Below are positions 27,447 to 35,801 of a stretch of DNA of 64,000 nt, piece after piece. Source of the stretch: Bacillota bacterium (lineage in GTDB: Bacteria > Bacillota > Desulfotomaculia > Desulfotomaculales > Desulforudaceae); NCBI GenBank assembly GCA_040757205.1, contig JBFLXL010000001.1:62001-126000 (forward strand), written 5' to 3'. A program made the position numbers and the translations under genes. The notes beneath the pieces were generated by a model, which worked only from the letters and a program-made list of their open reading frames with translations, was not told the origin of the DNA and made no database searches. Numbering within the stretch: the first letter of the stretch is position 1; every line of letters begins with the position of its first letter.

Positions 27447-28472
27447 ATGCGTGTCGCCATGCTGGCGCCGATTGCCTGGAGAACGCCGCCGCGCCATTAC
27501 GGGCCCTGGGAGAGAGTGGTTTCGCTTTTGACCGAGGGGCTGGCGGCCCGAGGCGTGGACGTAACGCTTTTCGCCACCGCTGACTCTCTCACGCGCGGCC
27601 GGCTGCGGGCGGTCTGCAAGGCGGGCTACGCCGAGGACCCTTCCGTTAACGCCAAGGTCTGGGAGTGCCTGCACATCGCCGCCGTCTTTGAGGCGGCCGC
27701 CGAGTTCGACCTGATTCACAACCACTTCGACTTCCTGCCCCTGAGCTACAGCGGACTGGTGAAAACCCCGGTGGTCGCCACCATCCACGGCTTCTCGTCG
27801 CCGGCCATCCTGCCCGTATACAAAAAGTACAACGGCCGGGTTCACTACGTTTCCATCAGCCGGGCGGACCGTTCCCCGGAGTTGGATTACATCGCCACCG
27901 TGCACCACGGGATTGACCTCGGCGAGTTCACCTTCCGTGACCGGCCCGGGGAATACCTGCTCTTCTTCGGGCGGATCCACCCGGACAAGGGTACGCACGC
28001 CGCCGTCCAAATCGCGCGGCGGACGGGACGGCGCCTGGTGCTCGCCGGGATCATCCAGGACCGGGAGTACTACGAAAGAGAAGTGGAGCCGCACCTGGAC
28101 GGCGACCGGGTGGAATACGTCGGCAGCGTCGGGCCGCTCGCGCGGGACCGGCTGCTGGGCGGGGCGTATGCCCTGCTGCACCCCATCGGTTTTGACGAAC
28201 CGTTCGGGCTTTCCGTGGTGGAAGCCCTGGCCTGCGGCACCCCGGTGGTGGCCTTTGACCGCGGCAGCATGCCCGAGTTGATCAACGAGGGGGAAACCGG
28301 GTTTTTGGTCTCCGGCGTAGAGGAGGCGGCCGCCGCGGTGGAGAAGGTGCGTTCAATCGACCGGGCTTGCTGCCGCCGCGAAGTCGAGCGGCGCTTTTCC
28401 GTGGGCCGCATGGTGGACGATTACCTGCGGGTATACAGACAGGTGGTGCGGGGCGGGCTGCGGGCCGTGTGA
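27447..28472 (+). CDS. GT4 family glycosyltransferase
   Basis: 341 residues, GT-B fold. The opening MRVAMLAPIAWRTPPRHYGPWE is typical of a GT4 subgroup, and the C-terminal nucleotide-sugar site is clear: LLFFGRIHPDKGTHAAVQIARRTGRRLVLAG and FDEPFGLSVVEALACGTPVVAFDRGSMPELI (the E-x7-E motif of retaining GT4 enzymes). The sugar donor is not proven, but GDP-mannose is likely from the next gene. ATG 27447 is used, preceded by GGGGAGG. No membrane segment, so it acts in the cytoplasm. Confidence 0.85.
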   Translation: MRVAMLAPIAWRTPPRHYGPWERVVSLLTEGLAARGVDVTLFATADSLTRGRLRAVCKAGYAEDPSVNAKVWECLHIAAVFEAAAEFDLIHNHFDFLPLSYSGLVKTPVVATIHGFSSPAILPVYKKYNGRVHYVSISRADRSPELDYIATVHHGIDLGEFTFRDRPGEYLLFFGRIHPDKGTHAAVQIARRTGRRLVLAGIIQDREYYEREVEPHLDGDRVEYVGSVGPLARDRLLGGAYALLHPIGFDEPFGLSVVEALACGTPVVAFDRGSMPELINEGETGFLVSGVEEAAAAVEKVRSIDRACCRREVERRFSVGRMVDDYLRVYRQVVRGGLRAV

Positions 28473-28596
28473 AGCGAGGCAAGCCCCAGGCCGTGTGAAG
28501 CGCGCCGTGCCGGAGAAAAAAAGGACTTCTACTGATTGGCATGCTCCGGATCGTGTTCCGTGTGAAGCGGGGCGGGCCGGGAAAGAAAGACTTTTA
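28465..28596. repeat. Three-copy direct repeat between the GT4 and manC-manB genes
   Basis: CCGTGTGAAGCG occurs at 28465-28476 (over the GT4 stop codon), 28491-28502 and 28558-28569. The last two copies extend imperfectly to about 40 bp, including purine-rich tails ending GGACTTCT and AGACTTTT. The last copy leads into the ribosome site of the next gene. Confidence 0.75.
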
Positions 28597-28610
28597 AGGA
28601 GAGACAAGAG

Positions 28611-31049
28611 ATGACGGCTTTGGAGCAAAGGCAGTTTCCCGTGGCGGTGATCATGGCCGGGGGGGTGGGCGCCCGGTTCTGGCCGTTGAGCAGGGAAGAC
28701 CGACCCAAGCAATTCCTGCAGCTTTTCGGGGAGCGTTCACTCCTGCAGCAGACCTACGACCGCCTGGCGGCCTTCGTGGCGCCGGAGCACACCCTGGTGC
28801 TCACCAACGAGCGGTTTGCACCCCTGGTACGCACCCACCTGCCCGAGATTCCGGAAGCGAACGTCATCGGCGAACCGGCGCGGCGGGACACGGCCGGCGC
28901 GGTGGCGCTGGCCGCCCTTTTGTGCCGTCGGCGCTTCGGCGACCCGGTAATGGCGGTGCTGCCCGCCGACCACGTCATCCACCCGGTGGACGAGTTCCGG
29001 CGGGTGCTGGCCTCGGCCATGGCCGCCGCCCGGAAGGAAAAGGCCCTGTACACGTTCGGCATCCCGCCGGCCCACCCGGCGACCGGTTACGGCTACCTGG
29101 AGCGCGGGGAAAAGGTCCTCGACGACGGCGGCGTGGCGCACTACCGGCTGCTGCGGTTCAAGGAGAAGCCGGACGCCGAAACGGCCCGGGCCTACCTGGA
29201 AAGCGGCCGGTTCCTTTGGAACAGCGGTATCTTCGTCTGGACGGCCGGCACCATCCTGGAGGCGCTGCGACAACACCTGCCCGGGCACCTGGGGGTGCTC
29301 GAGCCCTTGGCCGCGCTCGACGGCGCCGAAGACTGGACCGACGGGCTGCGGCGCCTGTTCCCCCTGCTGCCCGCGGTCTCCATCGACTATGGGGTGATGG
29401 AAAAAGCGGAAAACGTGCGGGCCGTGGCGGCGGCGTTTTCCTGGAGTGACGTGGGCGGGTGGACCGCGCTGGAGCCTTTCTTGGATAAAGACACGTCCGG
29501 CAACGCCTGCCGGGGCCGGGTACGGTCGCGGGACGCGGGGTCGAACATCGTCTTCTGCGAAGATCCCTCCGAGACCGTCAGCCTGATCGGCGTGCGGGAC
29601 CTGATTGTGGTCCGGGCCGGGAAAGAAACCCTGGTCATGCCCCGGGAGCGGGCCGAGGAGTTGAAGGAGTTGGCGGAACCAAGAAAACGCACGGCGTGCT
29701 TTAAGGCGTACGACCTCCGGGGCCGGGTCCCGGACGACTTGAACGAGGACATCGCCTACGCCGTCGGGCAGGCTTTCACGGCCCTGTTCCGGCCGGAGCG
29801 GGTGGTGGTGGGACACGACGTGCGCCTCTCCAGCCCGCCTTTAAGCCGGGCGCTCATCATGGGCCTGACCGACAGTGGGGTGGACGTGCTGGATATCGGC
29901 CTTTGCGGCACCGAGCAGGTCTACTTCGCCACCTTCGACCTGGGGGTCGACGGCGGCATAATGGTCACCGCCAGCCACAACCCGGTGGACTATAACGGCA
30001 TGAAACTGGTCCGGAAGGAGGCCCGGCCGGTGAGCGGCGATTCCGGGCTGCGGGAGATGGAGGCGCTGCTCGCCGCCGGCGGCCAGGCAGCCGGTCTTCC
30101 AGCGCCCGCCCGCCCGGGGACGGTGACCCGGGTGGGGAGCATGGACCGCTACGTCGCCCACCTCTTGCGGTACGTGGACCGCTTTGCCCTGAAGCCCTTC
30201 AAGGTGGTGTGCAACGCCGGCAACGGCGGGGCCGGGCTGGTGATCGACGCCCTTGAGCCGCACCTGCCCTTCCGGTTTAAGAAGTGCTTCTTTGCACCCG
30301 ACGGCACCTTCCCCAACGGCGTGCCGAACCCGCTTTTGCCGGAGAACCGCCTGGTCACGGCCGAAGCAGTATTGCAAGAGGGGGCGGACATCGGCATCGC
30401 CTGGGACGGCGACTTTGACCGCTGCTTCCTCTTTGACGAAAAGGGGGTCTTCGTCGAGGGTTACTACATCGTCGGGCTCCTGGCCGCACACCAGTTGGCG
30501 CTGCACCCCGGAGCGAAGATTATTCACGACCCGCGGCTGACCTGGAATACCATAGAAATAGTCCGCCAGGCGGGCGGCGTGCCCGTGCTGAACAAGACCG
30601 GGCACGCGTTCATCAAGGAGCGCATGCGCGCCGAAGACGCCGTGTACGGGGGCGAGATGTCGGCTCACCACTACTTCCGCGATTTCGCCTACTGCGACAG
30701 CGGGATGATCCCCTGGCTCTTGGTGCTGGAGATCATGAGCCGGACCGGAAAGCCGCTTTCGGAGTTGGTGGGTGAGCGGAGGCGGCTTTTCCCGATCAGC
30801 GGGGAAATCAACCGGTCGGTCGCCGACCCGGCCGCGGTGATCGCCCGGGTAAGAGCCAAATACGAGCCTGGAGCGCTGCAAGTGGACGAAACCGACGGTA
30901 TCAGCCTGGAGTTTTTTAAGTGGCGCTTCAACCTGCGCATGTCGAACACCGAGCCCGTGGTCCGGCTGAACGTGGAGACACGCGCCGATGAGGCGCTCTT
31001 GCGGCAAAAGACCGCGGAGATCCTGGCGGAAATGGACGGCCAAGGTTAG
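28611..31049 (+). CDS. Fused mannose-1-phosphate guanylyltransferase / phosphomannomutase
   Basis: 812 residues in two complete enzymes. Residues 1 to about 355 are ManC-like: [25 protein letters not shown] (nucleotide-binding loop), [24 protein letters not shown] and [13 protein letters not shown]. From about 362 on it is ManB-like: [22 protein letters not shown], the phosphoserine loop TASHNP (S455), DGDFDRC for metal and [10 protein letters not shown] for the sugar. It should convert mannose-6-phosphate to mannose-1-phosphate and then to GDP-mannose. The usual fusion for this pathway is with phosphomannose isomerase, so this partner is less common. AAGGAGAGA precedes the ATG. Confidence 0.9.
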   Translation: MTALEQRQFPVAVIMAGGVGARFWPLSREDRPKQFLQLFGERSLLQQTYDRLAAFVAPEHTLVLTNERFAPLVRTHLPEIPEANVIGEPARRDTAGAVALAALLCRRRFGDPVMAVLPADHVIHPVDEFRRVLASAMAAARKEKALYTFGIPPAHPATGYGYLERGEKVLDDGGVAHYRLLRFKEKPDAETARAYLESGRFLWNSGIFVWTAGTILEALRQHLPGHLGVLEPLAALDGAEDWTDGLRRLFPLLPAVSIDYGVMEKAENVRAVAAAFSWSDVGGWTALEPFLDKDTSGNACRGRVRSRDAGSNIVFCEDPSETVSLIGVRDLIVVRAGKETLVMPRERAEELKELAEPRKRTACFKAYDLRGRVPDDLNEDIAYAVGQAFTALFRPERVVVGHDVRLSSPPLSRALIMGLTDSGVDVLDIGLCGTEQVYFATFDLGVDGGIMVTASHNPVDYNGMKLVRKEARPVSGDSGLREMEALLAAGGQAAGLPAPARPGTVTRVGSMDRYVAHLLRYVDRFALKPFKVVCNAGNGGAGLVIDALEPHLPFRFKKCFFAPDGTFPNGVPNPLLPENRLVTAEAVLQEGADIGIAWDGDFDRCFLFDEKGVFVEGYYIVGLLAAHQLALHPGAKIIHDPRLTWNTIEIVRQAGGVPVLNKTGHAFIKERMRAEDAVYGGEMSAHHYFRDFAYCDSGMIPWLLVLEIMSRTGKPLSELVGERRRLFPISGEINRSVADPAAVIARVRAKYEPGALQVDETDGISLEFFKWRFNLRMSNTEPVVRLNVETRADEALLRQKTAEILAEMDGQG

Positions 31050-31082
31050 GAAGCAATCATCTTCGAAAAGGCGGTAAAAAAA

Positions 31083-32552
31083 ATGGTGCAGCGAGGCGCA
31101 CTTTGCGTGGTGGCCACCCGGAGGGCCGAAATCAGGCAAGCCGATGCTTCGCGGGTGATCACCAAGCTTTTTATTCCGGGTAACGAGGAGCGGGTGCGCC
31201 GGATCATCGGCCGCGTGTTGACCCTCTCCGAGGAGGATGTCTCTGTTTTACTGGGCCAGGTGATCGACGAGTTCGCCCACCGCCACCGGCGTTTTCAGGC
31301 GGTTTTGGAGGATAACTACCGGGCCGTTTCCCATTTGGTCCCGGAGGGCGGGCCGCTTTCGGAAGCGCGGCGGCAGCTGCTGGGGGCGTACTTCACCAGC
31401 GAGTACTCGATCCAGTCCGCGGGGGTCTTAAACCCGTCCATCGTCTGGCACCCCGACCAGAGCGGCCTGCGGCAAGGCGAGGCCCGCTACCTCCTGACCT
31501 ACCGCTGCGTGGGCGAGGGGCACATCTCCTCGCTGGAATTCAGGAGTTGCGTGATCACCAGCGACTACCAGATCAAGACCCGCCCGATCAGCCCGTTCCT
31601 GGAGACCCCGGAATGGCTGCCGTGCGAAACCTTCAGCAAAAGCCTCTTGCGGGCGCGGCTCGTCCAGAGGGGGGCCTTCAGCAAGGAGGTGGAGAAGTTC
31701 GTTGATGAGCTGCCTGAGGAGTTCAGCCTGGGGGAAGTCGGGGCCTTGAAGGAGCGGTTTGAAACGGAGCGCACCCTGCCGAAACGCCTCCGTTTCGAAC
31801 TGGACGACGTCCTGCAGTGGCTGCAGCAGTCCTGCTACCGGGTGCGTTTTCCGCACGGCACCCGCATTTCGGGCCGGGTCCTCTTCCCGCTGGTGGAGAA
31901 CGAATGCCGGGGGATTGAGGACGCGCGCCTGGTACGCTTTGTCGACGACGACGGCGAAGTGACCTACTACGCCACCTACACCGGCTACAACGGGTTCGCC
32001 ATCACCGCGAAGCTTTTGGAGACCAAGGATTTCCTGAGCTTCAAGTCGGTCACGCTGACGGGCAAGGCCGCGCAAAACAAGGGGATGGCGCTTTTCCCGC
32101 GCCGCGTCCACGGCAAGTACGCGATGCTCTGCCGGCGCGACAATGAAAGCAACTACGTCGCTTTCTCGGACTCGCTGTACGCTTGGGACACAGACGAACT
32201 CATCCGCGGTCCGGTCAGTCCCTGGGAGTTCGTCCAGATCGGCAACGGGGGTTCGCCGATCGAAACACCGGCCGGGTGGTTGGTGCTGACCCACGGGGTG
32301 GGGCCGATGCGCAAGTACTGCCTGGGGGTGGACCTTCTGGATTTAGACGACCCCTCCAGGCTCATCGGGCGCGCGTCCGAGCCGATCTTGAGCCCGAACG
32401 AATACGAACGGGAGGGTTACGTGCCGAACGTGGTTTACACCTGCGGGGCGGTGGTGCACCGCGACGAACTGGTCATTGCCTACGCCATGTCCGACTGGGC
32501 GTCCGGGATCGCCACGGTCCCGCTGGACATGTTGCTGCAGAGCCTGTCGTAG
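31083..32552 (+). CDS. GH130 family beta-mannoside phosphorylase or mannosidase
   Basis: 489 residues. The five-bladed propeller blocks of GH130 are visible: GVLNPSIVWHPDQSG, ECRGIEDARLVRFVDDDG (the G-x-E-D-A-R motif), KGMALFPRRVHGKYAMLCRRDN, GNGGSPIETPAGWLVLTHGVG and EREGYVPNVVYTCGAVVHRDELVIAYAMSDWA. GH130 enzymes split beta-mannosides, often with phosphate to give mannose-1-phosphate; beta-1,2-mannoside phosphorylases are known from thermophilic Clostridia. A helical N-terminal extension of about 100 residues is present. Whether it is a phosphorylase or a hydrolase cannot be settled by eye. It follows the ManC-ManB gene by 33 bases. Confidence 0.82.
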   Translation: MVQRGALCVVATRRAEIRQADASRVITKLFIPGNEERVRRIIGRVLTLSEEDVSVLLGQVIDEFAHRHRRFQAVLEDNYRAVSHLVPEGGPLSEARRQLLGAYFTSEYSIQSAGVLNPSIVWHPDQSGLRQGEARYLLTYRCVGEGHISSLEFRSCVITSDYQIKTRPISPFLETPEWLPCETFSKSLLRARLVQRGAFSKEVEKFVDELPEEFSLGEVGALKERFETERTLPKRLRFELDDVLQWLQQSCYRVRFPHGTRISGRVLFPLVENECRGIEDARLVRFVDDDGEVTYYATYTGYNGFAITAKLLETKDFLSFKSVTLTGKAAQNKGMALFPRRVHGKYAMLCRRDNESNYVAFSDSLYAWDTDELIRGPVSPWEFVQIGNGGSPIETPAGWLVLTHGVGPMRKYCLGVDLLDLDDPSRLIGRASEPILSPNEYEREGYVPNVVYTCGAVVHRDELVIAYAMSDWASGIATVPLDMLLQSLS

Positions 32553-32598
32553 GCCCCGCCTGGGCGGGAACAGGTAAAGAGGAGGAGGTTTTGGGTCG

Positions 32599-34923
32599 GT
32601 GAACAGAGTGAAAAGGGACAGGCTCAAGTCGGTGGCCATGGTCGGAACCTACGTTCCCCGGAAGTGCGGTCTCGCCACCTTCACGCACGATTTGGCCGAC
32701 GCGCTGGAGGCGGAGTTGGTGACCTGCCCGGTGACCGTCGTGGCCATGGACGACACGGACAAGGGGTACGCCTATCCCAAGAGGGTCAAGTTCCAGATCC
32801 GCCAGTCGAGCCTGCCGGACTACCTGCGGGCCGCCGAATACCTGAACGTGAACCAGGCGGACCTCGCGGTGGTGCAGCATGAGTACGGGATCTTCGGCGG
32901 CCGGAGCGGCGGCCACGTATTGCACCTGGTCCGGAACTTAAGGATGCCGGTCGTGACCGTTTTGCACACCCTCCTGACCGAACCGTCGGAACAGCAGGGG
33001 TCGATCCTGTTGGAGCTGGCCGAGCATTCGGAACAGTTGGTGGTGATGACCGACAAGGGCCGCGAGATACTGCGGGACGTCTACGACGTCCCCGACGCCA
33101 AGATCACCCGCATCCCGCACGGTATCCCGGACTTCGCCTTCGTTGACCCGAGCTTTTACAAGGACACTTTCGGCGTGGAAAACCGCACGGTGCTTTTATC
33201 GTTCGGGCTGCTCCACCCCGGCAAGGGCTTCGAGCTGGTGATCCAGGCCCTGCCGGAAGTGCTCAAACGCCATCCGAACCTCATCTACATCATCCTGGGG
33301 GCGACCCACCCGCACGTGATCAAGCATACCGGTGACGCCTACCGGCACAGCCTGCACCAGCTGGTCGGCCGCCTGGGGCTTGAGTCCCACGTGCGCTTCG
33401 ACAACAAATACACCGGCACCGATGAGCTTTGCCGCTATATCGGGGCCGCCGACCTCTTTATCTCGCCCTACCTGTCGCCGGACCAGATCACCTCGGGCAC
33501 CCTCTCCTACGCCGTGGGGGCCGGCAAAGCGGTGATTTCCACGCCGTACTGGCACGCCGAGGAGTTGCTCGCCGAGGGGCGGGGCCGGTTGGTGCCTTTC
33601 GGGGACGTAGACGCCATGGCCCGTACGATCATCGACGTCCTGGACAACGAGCCGGAGCGGAACGCCATGCGCAAGCGCGCCTACCAGTTCGGCCGGCAGA
33701 TGGTCTGGAAGGAAGTGGCGCGGGGCTACGTGGACCTCTTCGCCCGCGTGCTGGAAAGGCCCATGAGCAGACCGAGGGCTTTCCACGCCGACTACCCGAC
33801 GCGGATGGTGGAACAGCTCCCCAGGTTGAACCTGCAGCACCTGCTGCTGATCACCGACGACACCGGGATCCTGCAGCACTGCGTTTATACCACTCCCAAC
33901 CGGGAACACGGCTACTGCACCGATGACCAGGCCCGGGCCCTGATCGCCACCACCATGTGCCATTCTCTGTTTGAAAACAAGATGGTCATCCCGCTCATCC
34001 AGAAATACCTGGCGTTTTTGTTTCACGCCTTCAACCGGGAAAACGGCCGCTTTCGGAACTTCATGTCCTACGACCGGCACTGGCTGGAGACGGCGGGGAG
34101 CGAGGACGCCCACGGCCGCGCCCTGTGGAGCCTGGGCGTGGTGGTCCGGGACGCGCCCAACGACGCGGTCCATTTCCTGGCCGCCCGGCTGTTCAACGAG
34201 GGTCTGGGAGCGATTGAACCGTTCACTTCACCCCGAGCGTGGGCTTACGCGCTGGTGGGTCTGCATTCCTATATGGAAGCCTACGCCGGGGACGCGGAGG
34301 CGCGCCGGCTGCGCGATCTCCTGACGGACAGGCTGTACCGTGCGTTCAGAGAGAATGCGGACGCGGGCTGGCTCTGGTGCGAGGACGTCGTCACCTACGA
34401 CAACGCCAAACTGCCGCACGCCCTCCTGGTGGCCGGCCGCCGCATACCCGACTCCGGTATTTTCTGGACGGGGCTTCAAACCTTGGAGTGGCTCCTTGAA
34501 CAGCAGACGGCGGAAAACGGCCACCTCTGCCTGATCGGCAACGCCGGCTGGCTGACCCGTGAAGGCCGGCGGTCCAACTTCGACCAGCAGCCGTTGGACG
34601 CCATGGCGCTGGTGGAGGCCTGCATCGAGGCTTTTCGCGGCACCGGCGACTTCCGGTGGATCGTCGAGGCGCGCCGTTGCCTGAACTGGTTCCTGGGCTT
34701 CAACGACCTGAACCTGCCGCTCTACGACTTCACCACCGGCGGTTGCTACGACGGCCTGACCCCCCAGGGGGTGAACGCGAACCAGGGCGCCGAATCCACC
34801 CTGGCTTGGCTTATTTCGCTTTTGACCATGTTCGAGGCGGTCGGGCAGCAGGTGCCCAAAGAGGGGAACGGGGCCAACGGCGGCCGGCTGGTGGATGGCA
34901 GGACTGACGCATGGCCTTTATAA
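32599..34923 (+). CDS. GT4 glycosyltransferase fused to an (alpha/alpha)6-barrel domain
   Basis: 774 residues. The first 400 form a GT4 GT-B fold: MVGTYVPRKCGLATFTHDLADAL, VVQHEYGIFGG, LLSFGLLHPGKGFELVIQALPEV and SPYLSPDQITSGTLSYAVGAGKAVISTPYWHAEELL. From about 410 on is a helical barrel with glycosidase/epimerase-like blocks (NREHGYCTDDQARALI, FRNFMSYDRHWLE, SEDAHGRALWSLG, TSPRAWAYALVGLHSYMEAY, SNFDQQPLDAMALVEACIEA). It may build and trim or sense the same glycan. The GTG start follows GGAGGAGG. It is the last gene of the probable operon starting at 27447. Confidence 0.8.
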   Translation: MNRVKRDRLKSVAMVGTYVPRKCGLATFTHDLADALEAELVTCPVTVVAMDDTDKGYAYPKRVKFQIRQSSLPDYLRAAEYLNVNQADLAVVQHEYGIFGGRSGGHVLHLVRNLRMPVVTVLHTLLTEPSEQQGSILLELAEHSEQLVVMTDKGREILRDVYDVPDAKITRIPHGIPDFAFVDPSFYKDTFGVENRTVLLSFGLLHPGKGFELVIQALPEVLKRHPNLIYIILGATHPHVIKHTGDAYRHSLHQLVGRLGLESHVRFDNKYTGTDELCRYIGAADLFISPYLSPDQITSGTLSYAVGAGKAVISTPYWHAEELLAEGRGRLVPFGDVDAMARTIIDVLDNEPERNAMRKRAYQFGRQMVWKEVARGYVDLFARVLERPMSRPRAFHADYPTRMVEQLPRLNLQHLLLITDDTGILQHCVYTTPNREHGYCTDDQARALIATTMCHSLFENKMVIPLIQKYLAFLFHAFNRENGRFRNFMSYDRHWLETAGSEDAHGRALWSLGVVVRDAPNDAVHFLAARLFNEGLGAIEPFTSPRAWAYALVGLHSYMEAYAGDAEARRLRDLLTDRLYRAFRENADAGWLWCEDVVTYDNAKLPHALLVAGRRIPDSGIFWTGLQTLEWLLEQQTAENGHLCLIGNAGWLTREGRRSNFDQQPLDAMALVEACIEAFRGTGDFRWIVEARRCLNWFLGFNDLNLPLYDFTTGGCYDGLTPQGVNANQGAESTLAWLISLLTMFEAVGQQVPKEGNGANGGRLVDGRTDAWPL

Positions 34924-34933
34924 CTAGAGCCAT

Positions 34934-35200
34934 ATCAAGTTTTCGTTATTTACCAAGGCGAGAAAAAGGCTCCTTGAATTCAGGACGCTGGAGGATTTCT
35001 TGCGGGAGTGCCGTCCAGGTGTATGAGATCTGGAGCGGGCGGCGGAACGGAATCTCAGGCGGCTCTCGGCAGAGGATTTCCACCGTGTCATTTCCCGCAT
35101 CAAAGCCATGGCTGATAATCCCATGCCTTCCGGGTGCCGTAAGATCACTGACTCAAAGAATGATTGGCAGAATCGCGGAAACCCTTGCGGGTACTGGATT
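34934..35200 (+). pseudogene. Decayed RelE-type toxin-antitoxin pair
   Basis: Two pieces of a toxin-antitoxin pair remain. A frame ending at 35024-35026 (KARKRLLEFRTLEDFLREC) looks like an antitoxin tail. It overlaps GTG 35019, which starts VYEIWSGR, the opening of a RelE/StbE-family ribonuclease toxin. After eight codons the frame shifts, and the next frame gives AERNLRRLSAEDFHRVISRI and NPMPSGCRKITDSKNDW, typical of RelE. The similarity then breaks off a second time just before the tRNA-Lys gene, so the active-site end is lost. Not functional. Confidence 0.7.
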
Positions 35201-35205
35201 GCAGT

Positions 35206-35282
35206 TGGTGGGCCATCAGGGACTCGAACCCCGAACCTGACGATTAAGAGTCGCCTGCTCTAGCCAATTGAGCTAATGGCCC
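35206..35282 (-). tRNA. tRNA-Lys (CTT anticodon)
   Basis: The minus strand begins GGGCCATTAGCTCAATTGG. Acceptor GGGCCAT/ATGGCCC; the anticodon stem encloses CTCTTAA, so the anticodon is CTT (codon AAG). T-arm GGTTCGAGTCC. CCA is encoded. It is 8 bases downstream of tRNA-Tyr on the same transcript. Confidence 0.95.
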
Positions 35283-35290
35283 ACAATATA

Positions 35291-35375
35291 TGGTGGAGGG
35301 AGGAGGATTCGAACCTCCGAAGGCGTCGCCAGCGGATTTACAGTCCGCCCCCTTTGGCCACTCGGGTATCCCTCC
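35291..35375 (-). tRNA. tRNA-Tyr (GTA anticodon)
   Basis: The minus strand begins GGAGGGATACCCGAGTGGCC, a class II tRNA with a long variable arm. The anticodon loop in GGACTGTAAATCC gives GTA. T-arm GGTTCGAATCC. CCA is encoded. First gene of a Tyr-Lys tRNA pair. Confidence 0.95.
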
Positions 35376-35398
35376 ATGTGTGTCTGTCGACAAATCAT

Positions 35399-35427
35399 AT
35401 TTTAGCACGCCGATCACGGAGTGTCAA
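35399..35427 (-). promoter_or_regulatory. Promoter of the tRNA-Tyr/tRNA-Lys pair
   Basis: Minus strand: TTGACA (35427-35422), 17-bp spacer, TAAAAT (35404-35399), with TGC before the -10. It is followed by the leader TTTGTCGACAGACACA, shared with tRNA-Leu. Confidence 0.8.
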
Positions 35428-35801
35428 TAAACGCGAAAGCGCCGAAAACACAGGGAATCCTGGTCCGAAAGACCTGTGGTACTATGGGGAAGGCGGCTTT
35501 CGGAAAACACAAACGCCGACCGGTATCCACGCACAACGCTTCTGAACCATCGCGTCAAATCCCGCCGGGAACCGCTGAGGGCCGCCGGCTCCGGCTTTTC
35601 CGGATAATGAACAGTTGATGCTCAAAGACTAAGAGCGCCGGGGAACCTTCGGCACCAACCATTCCTGACCGTCCGACCAACCCAGGAAGAACACCCGAAG
35701 GTTCTCCGGATTGTGACCACCCCCGGTTCACTCCGCTTATGGGCCCGGTGCGGGCATGCGGGCCGGTCCACGGTGCGCCGGGGATATAGGAGTTGCGGCA
35801 A
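35428..35801. other. Gap upstream of malQ
   Basis: About 370 bases without a convincing gene. A short A-rich similarity (CCGAAAACAC near 35442 and CGGAAAACAC near 35501) is the only repeat seen. TACTAT with TGG before it near 35478-35486 is a possible extended -10 for malQ, without a clear -35. Confidence 0.35.
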
